The notes under the pieces are model-generated. The model worked only from the letters and a program-made list of their open reading frames with translations, made no database searches and was not told where the DNA came from. From NCBI GenBank assembly GCA_016617855.1, contig JAECUM010012883.1, forward strand, positions 1 through 64,000: 64,000 nucleotides of DNA, in the 5' to 3' direction. The position numbers and the translations under genes are program-made. The stretch is from Megalonaias nervosa (Eukaryota; Mollusca; Bivalvia; Unionida; Unionidae). Positions 20,690-32,659 of this stretch are shown here, piece after piece (position 1 is the stretch's first letter; every line of letters starts with the position of its first letter).

Positions 20690-21050
20690 TTCGTTTTGTG
20701 GATAGTATAAATGTGCATGTTTTATGCATTCTCATTCGTTGGTGTGGATAGTATATATGTGTGTGTATTTTATGCGTTCTCATTCGTTTGTTTGGATAGT
20801 AAGTATGGTGTGTTTATACGTTCACGTCCGTTTGTGTGGATAGCAAATATTGTATGTTTTTTTCTTCTCTTCCCGTTTGTGTGGATAGTAGATATGGGTG
20901 TGTTCTTTCTTCTCTTCCCGTTTGTGTGGATAGTAGATATGGGTGTGTTTTTTCTTCTCTTCCCGTTTGTGTGGATAGTAGATATGGGTGTGTTTATGCG
21001 TTCGCGTCCGTTTGTGTGATAGTAAGTATGGTGTGTTTGTGCGTTCGCGA
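20690..21050. repeat. Second block of the minisatellite
   Basis: Units of GTGTGGATAGTAGATATGGG followed by TTCTTCTCTTCCCG repeat with a period of about 58 bp. The block sits exactly between the two histone-type stem-loops, in the place occupied by coding-like sequence in Polinton copy 1. Confidence 0.75.
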
Positions 21051-21816
21051 CAAAGACCCATTTCAGGGCCACTCCACTGCCTCGAAAAGATATTTATTCT
21101 TTCTTGCCTAAATTTTTTTTATTCGATTGTATAATTTATATTTAACTTCCCAAAACATTATTCTCTTACCTAAAAAATGTTGTTAGTCGATTTTATAATT
21201 TGTGTATGATAGATTGATGTTCATCAATCTATGGAAAAAAAGAGAATATATAAAACATAAAATACTATACTATTCACTGACACGAACGCGAATGATTCAA
21301 ACTTTGTATAGAAATGACACAGGTGGCATGACGTCACGGTCCTTGCTATACACAAACACGGACGCGAATGATTCGTGTTTGTATATAGAAATGACACAGG
21401 TGGCATGACGTCACGGTACTTGCTACATTGTTGCAAGTGTCTAGGAGTTAAGGAATTAAATTGATGTAGAACACGAATGGTTCGTGATTCTGTCTATTTA
21501 AGTAATTTGGTATAAGCCATCAGCCTACGAAACAGTGGCTGATTTTTTATAGTTGCTGTTTTTAGTACTGATGATTGACTGATGGCTTGTATATAGAGAG
21601 TTATAATATCCACAAACACGGACGCGAATGATTCGTGTTTGTATATAGAAATGACACAGGTGGCATGACGTCACGGTCCTTGCTATACACAAACACAAAC
21701 GCGAATGATTCGTGTTTGTATATAGAAATGACACAGGTGGCATGACGTCACGGTCCTTGCTACATTGTTGCAACTGTCCAGTACCGTGACGTCACCCTAC
21801 CTGTTCCATTCCTCTT

Positions 21817-22435
21817 GTCATTATACAAAATTCCCATTGAGGCTATACTATCCCAGGGTGTGCTAGTCGCTATACAAAATTCCCATTGACGCTATACAGT
21901 CCCAGGGTGTGCTTTTGAGGCTATAAATCTTGACGCTATATTCGATATTAGGGTCCCACTTGATTATAGCTATTTATAGCATCATTATAATTATGCAAAT
22001 TTATGAACACCGCCAACATAATTTCAGGTTTAGGTAATGCTTTATATATAAATCGCGGGCTTGTATTAGTACTGACGCTATAAATCTTGTCCGTAGACAG
22101 GCCCAGGGGGTCTTGTAATGCTAATTCCCATTGTCCCTAGATCGGCCCAGGGTGTGCTAGTCGCTATACAAAATTTCCATTGTCCCTATATAGGCCCAGG
22201 GTGTGCCATTTGTCCGTAGAAATCTTGTCCGTAGACAGGCCCAGGTGGTCTTGTAATGCCAATTCCCATTGTGCCTAGATCGGCCCAGGGTGTGCTTTTG
22301 ACGCTATAAATCTTGACGCTATGCAGTCCCAAACATGTTAAAATTCCCATGTTAAATTCCCCTTGACGCCAAAGGGCAACCCCCCTAGTTTAACATAGAA
22401 GTCCCATTGACCCTAGATCGTCCCACTACACTACT
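21817..22435. repeat. Right inverted arm of the 6.4 kb element
   Basis: Reverse complement of 16,027-16,516 with an extra internal block of subrepeats (about 22,150-22,270). It ends at CACTACACTACT (22,435). Confidence 0.85.
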
Positions 22436-22441
22436 GACACC

Positions 22442-22789
22442 GGTTTGTCGACCTTTTACTATTCAAGTCATACTCATTATTATCTACTTTAGTATAGCTT
22501 GTGTACTTATCGTATAATGTATTCAAGAATATTTCTGAATGGCTAGTTAATCTGTGTTAACATAGCACTGGAAAATCGGTATCTAATGGATCAAGTAAAT
22601 TATATACACAGAGTGCAGAGGACATTATGCCCCTTAGTTCCAGGTAAATAAATTAAAACCGTTATCAGACATCACAATCAGAGATTCATTGCAATCACAT
22701 AATCCTTTCATAGATACAAAGTGAGTGCGTAATTAGTTTCTTTCGTCCATAACTGTCATAATCATTGCATTGTAATATAACTCAATCAA
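22442..22789 (-). pseudogene. Continuation of the interrupted LINE, 5' side
   Basis: Minus-strand sequence just right of the insertion site reads KGRQTG in the frame that joins GVAIMYKK on the other side, so this is the upstream part of the endonuclease. Beyond about 40 bp stops accumulate and I can follow it no further; the rest of the stretch shows nothing recognisable. Confidence 0.5.
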
Positions 22790-23318
22790 TCAATTGGTAG
22801 TCTCTCGGGGGCCGAGGAAGACATGTTGTGCAGTCTCATCAACGATGGACGCGTATGTGGCTCCGGAGTCCAAATTCCGATGAACACAGGCGGTTGCAGG
22901 TGGGGCATGGGACACCGGTACTTGGGGGTGGCTGAGACGCAGCTTTGTGGCGTCTCTCACGAGCTGCAGCAAGACGCTGGCGGCGGTCAGCCTCGAAGGT
23001 GGAACTGGCTTTTCTGGTCAGGACTCGTCAGTGACTTCTGTCTGAGGCAGCGAGCTCGAGCTGATGCGGTTGAAGGTCTGCCCATTTGATGTGCATCTTG
23101 AGGTTGTCTTTGTACCTCTTGTGAGGGCGGCCTTGGTTTCGGTTGCCTTGGACTAGCTCGCCAAAGAACAGTTGCTTTGGGATTCTGTTTTGATCCATGC
23201 GGATGACATGGCCGGTCCAACGAAGCTGGGCCTGGATCAGTTTGGCTTCGATGCTTGTTGTGTTTGCTCTATCAAGGACTTCCTGGTTGGGGATTCGGTC
23301 ATGCCACTCGATCCTCAT
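22790..23318 (-). pseudogene. C-terminal remnant of a second non-LTR retrotransposon
   Basis: Frame 23,318-23,028 has WHDRIPNQEVLDRAN, LRWTGHVIRMDQNRIP and GRPHKRYKDNLK, the well-known tail of invertebrate endonuclease/reverse-transcriptase LINEs. It continues frameshifted to 22,790. The reverse transcriptase itself is missing, a typical 5'-truncated insertion. GC content is clearly higher than in flanking DNA, consistent with a separate insertion. Confidence 0.75.
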
Positions 23319-25059
23319 GTAATATAACTACAAATACGTTAAGAGACTTCAAACCATGACATCAGATTTATGAGGTTAGTACACATTAAAAAACTCCAGA
23401 AATTGTGGCCATTCTCTCAACAGACGGAGATATTGGGCTTGGGCAGGATAGACTAAATGCATTGTACTAGCAATAGTAAGAAGGACGTGTATATTCCGTT
23501 TTATTGCACTGGCAAGGAAACACGGGGAATGTGGTATCGCTGGTGAGATCCTGGTTGTATGCATGCATGATATGGCTCCACTCTTCCTCCACCGTTTAAG
23601 ATTGAGACTAAAGTGTTTCGAATTTGGGTTTGAGTGGGTTAAATGTGCTACCCAAAATCTCAAAATGTAGCCTCACTTCCTAGTGAAGAGTTGAGGAGAA
23701 TATAAGCTTCGCCTGAACATGATGAGATTTGAAGGGGATGGATGAGTCTTGATTGTCGCCGGCTTAAAGAAACTTCACTTTAATGTATCTACTTCTGTTT
23801 GTATATTTCCCTGATTGTCTGTATTCATATATCCGTCCGTACTACAAGTCACCCATCCAGCCATATATACTGACATGCTCAACGTACAATGAATCAATTT
23901 ATTTGATTATCTACATATGTCCATCCATCCATTGATGTATTAATCATCATGCTACTTTATTCTACCTGTGTCCTCTTGACAATCAGCGTGACAATAAGTG
24001 ATGCTACATGTCTAGATGTATAATACAGCGAGTCATTGTAAATGTAAATAAGGCTTAAATGCTACTTCGGAACGAAGTTTCTGAGTAGAATGACGCACCG
24101 GATCCGATTTAATATTAACTATGAAAGTATTGTTCCCCATCAAAACAGAAAAAAAAAAAACAACAAACATAATTGAAGCATTACAATTGGATGGAGATGG
24201 AGTGTCAGTTGACCAGGTATCGTTTGATATATATGTCATCTTGGATTCTATGCAAGTTTCAAGTATTTGAAAGACACATAGTCTCCTTTCAAAGGATAAT
24301 TGTGTCCCGCGGTTTATTATGTCTCTTCCAACTTAATGACTATCTCGTATTAACGGCTGAGCCATATAGATAGAATACGTTCTATTCAATGTCAGAACTC
24401 TCTTAACATAGAATAAATACGCCATATAATTAGAAATTTGGCTTTAAAAGAAAATGGTCGGATGCTTTCTCGTTCCAAAAATGGGGGTTGAGTAGGATAT
24501 CGATCTGATCAAGCAAGGTAAGACGTACAGGGTACGATTTTGGTCTATTCTGATGTTCATGCCAAAACTTAAGAAGAAAGTTCCCATACATACCAAATAA
24601 TACGACAGGGATTTGGAACTGTTATACATAAAACGGGCTTATGATGACTTTGGTCTTTGATATTCTCCAGTAGAGAAATGTAATTACAGAAAGAAGCAAA
24701 GAATAGAAAAAAGAGGGGAAAGTGCAAAGAAAAAGAAACATGGAAAAATTGCTGAAAGAAATGGAGAGAAACAAAACAGAAGAGAAAAACATGCAAATGC
24801 AAAAAGGGAAAGAAGAGAAAGAAATAGAAGTACAGAGTAAAAGAGAAAAGGAGAAAGAGAGGTGCAAATGTAGAAAAAAAAAAGAAATGGAAAAGGCAGT
24901 TTGGACTAAACAAATTAGAACATACCACCCATTTACACACCAGTTCGGGTTTTTAATGCTACCAAAACTACATACCAAAAAGACGTATATCGATATTTTA
25001 CTCATTTTGAAAAAATAAATTGCTGAAAATTTGAATTGGCCATGACAGCACTGGACTTT
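23319..25059. other. No recognisable genes
   Basis: AT-rich non-coding DNA. The lysine-rich frame at 24,722-25,018 and the phenylalanine-rich frames opposite it come from a purine-rich strand and look like composition artefacts. I see no repeat structure beyond that. Confidence 0.5.
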
Positions 25060-27793
25060 ATTATTATAAAGTGTATTTATTGGGAAACCTCGTGTAGTCT
25101 ACACTTCACTGTCGGTACAACAAAGTGCTAATTATGATGTGGCTAAGGAACGAATCTTGAAGGGTTATGGGTTAGTACCTAAGGTATATCCATGAGGGCT
25201 TAGAAACTGTAGAAAAGAAACTGGCAGACCCCTGTCAAATTTACCAAGGAAAAATAACAGTTATTTGATATGTGCTAAGAAGGTTTATCCAGATTAAAAT
25301 AACCTCAGCAGTTCATATTAGTTGAAGATTTCAAGAATTCTATCCATAGTGACGTCAAAATATACCAAAGGGTGCAAACGTTAGAAAATGCTGCTCGTAC
25401 AACAAGTCTTCATCGCAGTAATAAACACGTCGCAGTCGCGTTAGAGTACATCTAAACTTTAATCTGGCACATCTTTCAGGAATCAAACTTCTGATAAGAC
25501 TGATAAGAAATCCTTTTATGTTCGTACGTTAACTTATTGTAAGAAGAAAGGGTGCTTTTTTTCGATATCTACAGATGAAAAATAACAAACCTAATAATTG
25601 CAGAACAGTTGTACTTATTTTATTGAGGTAACTGCCATAGTCATGCATTGAAAGCAATATATTGGCACGGCCAAACAACCCACGTCTGATTGTGTTAGGG
25701 AGAATTATTAACCATTCATATAGAAAGGTTATGTATCACTTATTGCTGATTCTGCCAAGCCTATCCCTATTAAAATATTAAGGGATACCGGAGCTTCGCA
25801 GAGACATTAATTAACAGGTATTTTGCCTTTATCTGAGACGTCTTCTTTTTTTGAACGTGCTCTTATTCATTGAGTAGAGTGCAGCTTTATTAATGTTCTT
25901 CTTTATTGTCTAAAGTTGTCATCAGACTTGGTCACAGGAGCAGTGACAGTCGGAACAGTTTATCGATTATCCGTCGAGGGTATTCATTTATTACTAGGCA
26001 ATGACATTGACATAGATAAGGTTGTGTTTAATCCACCCGAAACTGATAAGCCTTGCTTGGATATAAAATGCGATCATAGTGAAAAGCAATCCCTGATTTA
26101 TACTCAGGTTGTGCAGTTACTGAAGCTATGGGAAATGGAGCTCCTGAGAATAATGTAGATCAGAAAACTCTTTTGATTGGTCAGTCTTTTGATGAGGTCT
26201 TGTTTGCTCCATGTATTAATCAGTCAAGAAGTACAGATCACAGTTATACTTTATAGCTACTTACTAGCATTATTCTAATCAGGTTAACACAAACAATCGC
26301 TTATTGTCGAACAGGAAAAAATCCTGAAGATACCTAATACTTATCTGCAAGTTATTCCTGCATCTTACGAACCATTTAGCAGAATAATAGTAGACTATAT
26401 CGGTCCCTTATTAAAGACCAAGTTTGGAAACGAATACTTGTTGATTATAATGTGTGCATCCACAAGATTTCCAGATGCAATTCCTTTCAGGAATATTAAA
26501 ACTAAAACAATAGTAAATGTTTTGATTAAAAAGTCTGTCCACTCTGATCAAGGGTCAATTTTGTTTTCTTCTCTGGAACTGTCCAACAAGCTAAGCATGA
26601 ATTAGGCATCCAACAGTTAAATCTTCTGCCAATCACAGTGAAAGTTTTAGAAAGATGTCATCAAACGTTGAAGAATATGATTCAGTCATATTGCTTTGGT
26701 ACAGGAACATAGTGAGACAAGGGTGTTGATTTGATGTCGCTCGCTGTTAGAGACTCATTTAAAAATTCATTAGGTGTTTTTGTCCTTGTAAAGTAGTATT
26801 TGGAAATAAAGTCAGTGGACCATTGAAGTTATTAAAATAGAATCTTCTTTCACCGGCAGATTCAATAGTCAGTCTTATTGGCTAGGTCTCTGGTTTTAAA
26901 TATAAGTTATCCAAGGCTTGTGAAGTAGCGGGAACTAATCGGCACGGTGCTCAGTCAAAAATGAAATGAAAGTATGACATACATCTAAAGGAAAGACATT
27001 CTCAACCGGGTGACAAAGTTCTGGCTCTCTTGATCTTACCTCAAATTCCTCTTGAGGCTAAGTATAATGATCCTTATACAGTTGAAAAGAAAGTAAGTAC
27101 TTAAATTATATCATTAACACTCCTTTTAGGCGAAAATATAACCAACTTAGATAGATTTATTAAAGGGATAGAGATAGCCAAGATAATCATTCCGTTAATT
27201 TAATTGTATCTGTCCCAAACTGAAGATTGTAACGATGGCATGCAGTCGGACTGTAGTGACTTTTTTTGGTTTAACTAATCTTCGGAATTCGGAAGTATTA
27301 AAAATTCTGGACCAGAAACGTTCACATCTACAGCCACAATAAAATTGAGAACAAACACAGCTATTATTTCAATGTGAGCACTTGTTTCTAGATGTACCAA
27401 CACTAACACTTCATGACGTTGAAATTGTAGATTATACACTTGTGAAACAACAGGGTGAATTCTGCCAAACATGAACATTTGAAGAAAGAAATTTAATATT
27501 TCCTGGAGAATGATTTCATAGAACCGAATAACTGGAGTTCACTATTCTTTCTAGTGGTGAAACCAGATAATACTTTCCGTATTTGTATTGATTATAGAAA
27601 AGCGAATAGTGTCATTATTCATTTCCAATTATGCCAATGTAGTCATTGTTTCTTGGCATCGAAATACATGCATGGTGAACATGATGCTACTATTCTGTGC
27701 ATCAACACTTCTGCTGTTATTCTGATTATCGACACTTCTGGTGTTTTTGTCAAACACAATTTAAAATGGCCTTTAATCAATAGTGTTATTTAG
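25060..27793 (+). pseudogene. Gypsy-class retroelement with gag-PR-IN-RT order (Gmr1-like)
   Basis: Fragments in order: a gag-like part with RILKGYGLVPKVY (about 25,155) and a knuckle-like YCKKKGC (about 25,540); protease with ILRDTGAS (about 25,780) and VTVGTVYRL ... LLLGND (25,945-26,010); integrase core with IIVDYIGPLLKTKFGNEYLL (about 26,390-26,450) and VHSDQGS (about 26,540), then a C-terminal domain with PGDKVLALL (about 27,010); then reverse transcriptase beginning NWSSLFFLVVKPDN and FRICIDYRKANSV (27,530-27,620). Integrase before reverse transcriptase is the arrangement known for Gmr1-type Gypsy elements. The copy is full of stops and ends within the reverse transcriptase. LTRs were not found. 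Confidence 0.7.
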
Positions 27794-29532
27794 TTATTAT
27801 TGTCATATGATCCTATACGATAGGTAATGCCCTTTCAGTCATTTACAAAGAAGATATTGACTTTTGTTTTACGCAAATGATATACACCAAAATACTGACA
27901 ATTAGACAGTATATCTTGTTTTAGGAAAGAAAGAAAATAAGAATTCATTCACCCATTTATTTACGTCAGTATTTTAAAGAATATACTGAACTGTGTTTCG
28001 TTGCTTGCTGGGCAATTATCTAACATTTGAAAATGGCATATGTTCAATCTCTAACAGGGGTTAAAGTGATCTGCTTTCGAAATAATTTCTCGTGACTGTT
28101 CCAATATTTCTCAATATATATTTATCCTTGATGCAAGTTTATATTTGGAGACAACAATTAGTCCCCCAGAATTTTTATTATCTACATGGGTTTGAGTCAT
28201 ACTTTATCCACTCCGAACCTAATGAATGAGGTGCAACTTTCATTATTGAGTGTTATTAACTTGAGCCTGCAAAACTACTAAAACTGAAACATTATAATAT
28301 TGTCTTTACATTTTGTTAGTTACGGATATGATAAGATAACACGGACCACCAAGTCTATTTATGTAAAGCCATTTCTATATTTGTTCCATTTAGTACCTTG
28401 GGTTCCACAAATTCCTTTTCTAATAACGGTGGCTTACTGCAGTTATTGTATGTGGTAGCCGGGCTTTGGTAATTGAGGTAGTGGCATAATAGCTCGCTTT
28501 AAAATGCAACGCTTTTGCATTTACACCACTGACCTTTGTTTAAAACCCCTCTTAAAATTACCTTAAATGAAATAAACTAATTTTTTTTCTCAAAAATATA
28601 ATCGTAACATTTATTTTAACAAGATTTTTAGTGATATTCTACTAGACCGTTCTTATCTTGAACTTTTGCAATATACTTTTAATTTGTAATGAGAGCAATA
28701 AACACGTAAGGCAAACATATATCGCATGCAGCTACATTAGAATCTTCAGTAAATGTACAGTCTTTCTAATGGTTCAGAACAAAGTGCATTGCAAAATATT
28801 TATTTTACAAACTAAGTATGTTGTATTGCATCTTGATACTGCCGTATAACATTAATGACTATCCTGTCTTTTTATCAACTCTTGAATAAAAATGATGACC
28901 AGCGAATTTGCAATATCATTCTTACACAACAAATACGTACGCAGCTTTATTGGATGAGATGTATCGATCTAACCGTATCCATATATCAGCATCATATAAG
29001 GACTTCAACCTACATTGACACCTTGGTGCGCTGTTATTCTAATATTTCTCCCAGCCACACCCAAAAGAAAAGATTCTTGATCTACCGTATTAGTTTTTTG
29101 ATGTTGTTTTGTACAACATAAGCCTAATAAAAAAGATTTGTAAACTAGGTGCTGTGCATGACTATGTAGGAAATAGCGATTAATATCCGCAAACTGCCTA
29201 CTTTCAATCAGAAACTGGCTAGTAGTTTCCTGGTAATCTGGCACATAAGCACCCCTAGCTGGTTAAGAAAGAATATATTATGTCCGATAAATATTAAGTC
29301 AATTTATGCTAAAGGAAATACCTCGTTGATAAATACGGAAATGGTTTAATTCGCGTTATCATATTTACCTAAGACGAGTACGTAGCTCCAGATAAAGTTA
29401 GAAAAATATTTAGCTCCAATCCCCAACCCCCAGAACAACAACAACAAAGCCCCTCAAAAACAAAACAATGCAAACTGGACACACTAAGCCAAACAAGAAA
29501 TTTATTTTTGTACGTTTGAACAGCACGAGGAC

Positions 29533-29604
<72 letters not shown>

Positions 29605-29849
29605 GTATGGACCTGAGACCATTGCATGAATTAATATATGTTTATGTTATTCATAATAGCTGACAAAAATCTATGCAAAAAGCAAATAATAAAAGGAATC
29701 TTGTACTGTATTACTATAAATAAAGAATCCTTTTCTTTAAAATAAAAAAGAAACAAAAGAAGGAAACATGAATGACTAGAATGAAATGTAAATCGAATTG
29801 CAGCATATAATTCAGGCCAAACACGTATTGTATTTCAGATCAACATTAT

Positions 29850-29915
<66 letters not shown>

Positions 29916-31038
29916 AAAACAGCGAGACAGACGGCGCAAAAACTAATTCTATCCCGTCAAGATTTTATATAATTGGTTGTTGGGTAGTGGGAGTCAGAAC
30001 CAAATAGGGTTTGGTACATCTATCGTTCTTACTCAGATCCTAATTTCTACATTTACAAGGGAACGAGGTCTCCTGTCTAAGATATGGTCAGTACTGATGT
30101 TCGTGTCAAATCTACCTTTAAAGATCCCATACAATCCATACGACACAAACGTGATTAGGAACTGCTCTTGTTAACACGAGCTGATATTGACTTTGATCTT
30201 CGATACCCTCACATGATGACTGGACAGGCGGTTGTTATGGATGCATGTTTCCTGGTTTACGTTGTTTGTTATATGATCCATATACTACGCTAATTTTGTA
30301 TTAAAATAGTGTAAATTGTGAAACAATTGTATACTTATATTTCATTTTCAACCTTTTTTAACATAATCGTATCAACAACTTGAGACATTTGCAAATTTTT
30401 AAGGAGGAATATAGTAGGACTATGTTTTCAAATTTTGGTTACTTTAAATTATTTAAATAAGCCAATATTTTGGGCTATACAATCGTGCATCAGCTAGGAC
30501 CGCATTAACCTGTATTCATGATACCATCAAATGACCGTTCTGTCCATCGTAAACAGTAAATAGGTTTGACTTTTGTGACATTAATCAGTAAATATCTGGG
30601 TTATTGACTTCCCACCCAGGCAAAGATCACTTTCAAGAGGTCTAAGAGAATATAACCGGTACGATAGATATCACGGATGTCATATCAACACGTTTCATAT
30701 AGATATCGGATAATCTGCTTTTCGAACAGTGTACAAAATCAAGTTAGACACTTGAGACATGGGATAATCAAAATTTAATTCGTCAGTAACACATTATTTT
30801 TTGTGCTGATCTAAACAGTCAGCGAAGTATATTTTTGGCGACCTTTCATGTTTTACCTATTGGAAGTATTTACTTCGTAGAGGACTGCTTCGTGATGAAG
30901 TTTACAGAACGTGTATCACGACAACATGTTTGCAAAAAGGTACATTGCAATCAGAGATCAATATTTGTATAAAGAAATCTCGATTGTGAATATTATATTC
31001 TGGACACAAAGTAAATGGTTATTTGGGTTCTAGCCGTT
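27794..31038. other. Non-coding region with two (GA)n microsatellites
   Basis: No gene is supported. (GA)n tracts of about 60 bp lie at 29,539-29,599 and 29,853-29,911. Frames across them (Ser/Leu or Arg/Glu runs) are artefacts. The rest is AT-rich without a recognisable element. Confidence 0.55.
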
Positions 31039-31809
31039 AGTAGTGGGGGGGGGGGCAATATGGCAATATCATTGAAATTAGGTGAAAAAGAATATAGCGA
31101 CACTGGTAATTTAACATGGGAATGGCATCTGGGGATGAATGGGAATTGAACATTGGTGACGTTATGGGGTTTATTGGGTCAAAACTATTTATAGGGTGAA
31201 ATGCATTTATAGGGACAAAGGTTGATAGGGACAAACATAGATATACAGAAACAAACAAATACACATCCAAACAAAGAAGATGAAAACGCAGAAAAGAGGA
31301 CAGAGATTTTACAAAGAAAGACTCACAGATAGAATAGAGAATTAAAAAAAGTCTATTGTATGGGTGCAAAACATTTAAGTATATACATGGGCTCTCTGGC
31401 CTGTGCTTTGGTCTAAGTACTATCCATTTAATACATAAAAAATTGTACAAACCTATGTACAAGTTATTTAGTTCTTGGTTCTAGTAAACTACTTTTGAAC
31501 ATTAAAGTTCATGCCTTCGAAATATCACTTCATATACAACGTATTTACATTTCATAAAAGAACGCCAATTTCTTTCACGCTACATTAGATGTTCATTTTC
31601 AAGAACAAGCTAAAACAAAACAAGAAACTAGCAATCAAATACGACAAAGTTCATGTTTCTCTCTATAACCGTCACACACGTTGTTTAAAATCTGGTCAGT
31701 TACCACTTGTGTCCCAGCGTAGATGTTTCCCATCACGTACTCCCTTTCATTCGTAAATCTGCTGTTGTATCCATCATGCTAGGTACACTTATCGGTAAGC
31801 AGATCAAAT

Positions 31810-32586
31810 TCAGTCATTGTCTTCTTCCCATGGAGGTACAACGTGTGCCATATGAATGGTCACCTTTCCGTCGGTGATGTCAAATTTTTCTCTCATCGTC
31901 TGCACGTCTTCAATAGCCCTCAAAAGTTTGGAAGACGTTAATGCTGCTGGTGTGCTAAACCCGAGACATACAGGCGAGTTCACACTGTCGTGATACAGGG
32001 ATAGGCTCAAACGACCTCTATCTTGGACTTGGTTCAGACATTTGAGTTCCTCTAACAGTGAGTCAAATGAGTCCGTAATGAAACCTGCTGCTTCCTCGGG
32101 TGGAACGTCAGACGCGAAGTCTTTAAAGTTCACGGTGAAGGTGTAAGTTGTCGTCCTAAATTTTCTCGAGAGCGCTGTCTGAGTCATTTGGATGCTAAAA
32201 TATTCCTTTAGATCTACTGAATCCTTTTCCTTCTTGGACGCACTTTGCTGTGACGGTATGGTGTTGAAAGAGGTCAATAATATTTTTTTTTTTTTTTTGT
32301 TTTTTTTCATCTGCGTAGAATGATTCATCTTTCTCGGCGTATGTCCTCGCAATGAAGTGTCGTTTTTGGAAGTCGTCCCTCTTTTATACTGTGTGATATA
32401 AGCGTGTCCACAAGGTAAAGTCTTGTAGTCTTTAAGTCGCACTGATTGCACATAGTTTTCCATGGCGTTAGTAAATAAACAACTAAGATGTAGTACTGCA
32501 TTGGTGATGTGATCGTGAGGCACAGCATCACACTTGAGTTTCTCATTGGACTTGAGTCTCAATACTTGCTGTCTGAAAGGATTCAT
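31810..32586 (-). CDS. Accessory protein repeating the polymerase N-terminal domain
   Basis: Intact 258-codon frame. The N-terminal third starts MNPFRQ and has CDAV near residue 19 and CGHAY near residue 80; a Lys run is encoded by an A-tract. The C-terminal half (about residues 140-255) aligns by eye with the N-terminal region of the polymerase at 36,174-35,437: FRTT..YT..FKD..SDVP, LSLYHDS..SPV, FDITDGKVTIHMAHV. The stretch upstream of its ATG (32,590-32,655) repeats polymerase palm sequence at 33,440-33,525, so the gene borders a partial duplication. Its function may be linked to replication; I cannot name it. It could be expressed, having no stops. Confidence 0.5.
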   Translation of the reverse strand: MNPFRQQVLRLKSNEKLKCDAVPHDHITNAVLHLSCLFTNAMENYVQSVRLKDYKTLPCGHAYITQYKRGTTSKNDTSLRGHTPRKMNHSTQMKKNKKKKKILLTSFNTIPSQQSASKKEKDSVDLKEYFSIQMTQTALSRKFRTTTYTFTVNFKDFASDVPPEEAAGFITDSFDSLLEELKCLNQVQDRGRLSLSLYHDSVNSPVCLGFSTPAALTSSKLLRAIEDVQTMREKFDITDGKVTIHMAHVVPPWEEDND

Positions 32587-32655
32587 CTTTCTAGATTGCG
32601 GTTTGTAGTCACAATGAAGTACCGGCCTTGGACTTTTTCCCCTTTATATGCTGCC
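32564..32655. repeat. Direct repeat of polymerase palm segment (partner 33,430-33,525)
   Basis: Both copies share CTTGCTGTCTGAAAGGATTC and GTAGTCACAATGAAGT-like runs, then CCGGCCTTGGAC and CCCCTTTATATGCTG. In the 33.4 kb copy this lies inside the polymerase; in the 32.6 kb copy it forms the start and upstream region of the accessory gene. Confidence 0.75.
32640..32651 (-). promoter_or_regulatory. TATA-like element upstream of accessory gene
   Basis: Minus-strand CATATAAAGGGG lies about 56 bases before the ATG at 32,586. Because the same bases encode palm residues in the 33.5 kb copy, the promoter may have been created by duplication of coding sequence. Confidence 0.35.
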
Positions 32656-32659
32656 CATA

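Larger units (their letters stand above)
16027..22435. mobile_element. 6.4 kb non-autonomous element with long inverted repeats (Polinton-related)
   Basis: Ends AGTAGTGTAGTGGGACG (left) and its reverse complement (right), with inverted arms of about 490-620 bp. Flanking hexamers CACACC (16,021-16,026) and GACACC (22,436-22,441) fit a 6-bp target duplication with one mismatch. Removing the element restores the continuity of the LINE endonuclease frame across the site, a strong check on the boundaries. Six-base duplications and ends starting AG are Polinton features, and the arms share subrepeats with Polinton copy 1. Inside there are no convincing genes, only repeats, a promoter-like cluster, a hairpin and histone-type stem-loops. 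Confidence 0.75.

Noticed and set aside
18957..21111. Cys/Val/Phe-rich and His/Thr-rich long frames on both strands
   Set aside because: They are translations of the minisatellite and (GT)n runs and have no independent support.
24569..25018. Lys/Glu-rich frame on the plus strand and Phe-rich frames on the minus strand
   Set aside because: Purine-rich strand composition explains them; no domain, start context or neighbour supports a gene.
29410..30007. Ser/Leu-repeat and Arg/Glu-repeat frames
   Set aside because: They arise from (GA)n microsatellites.
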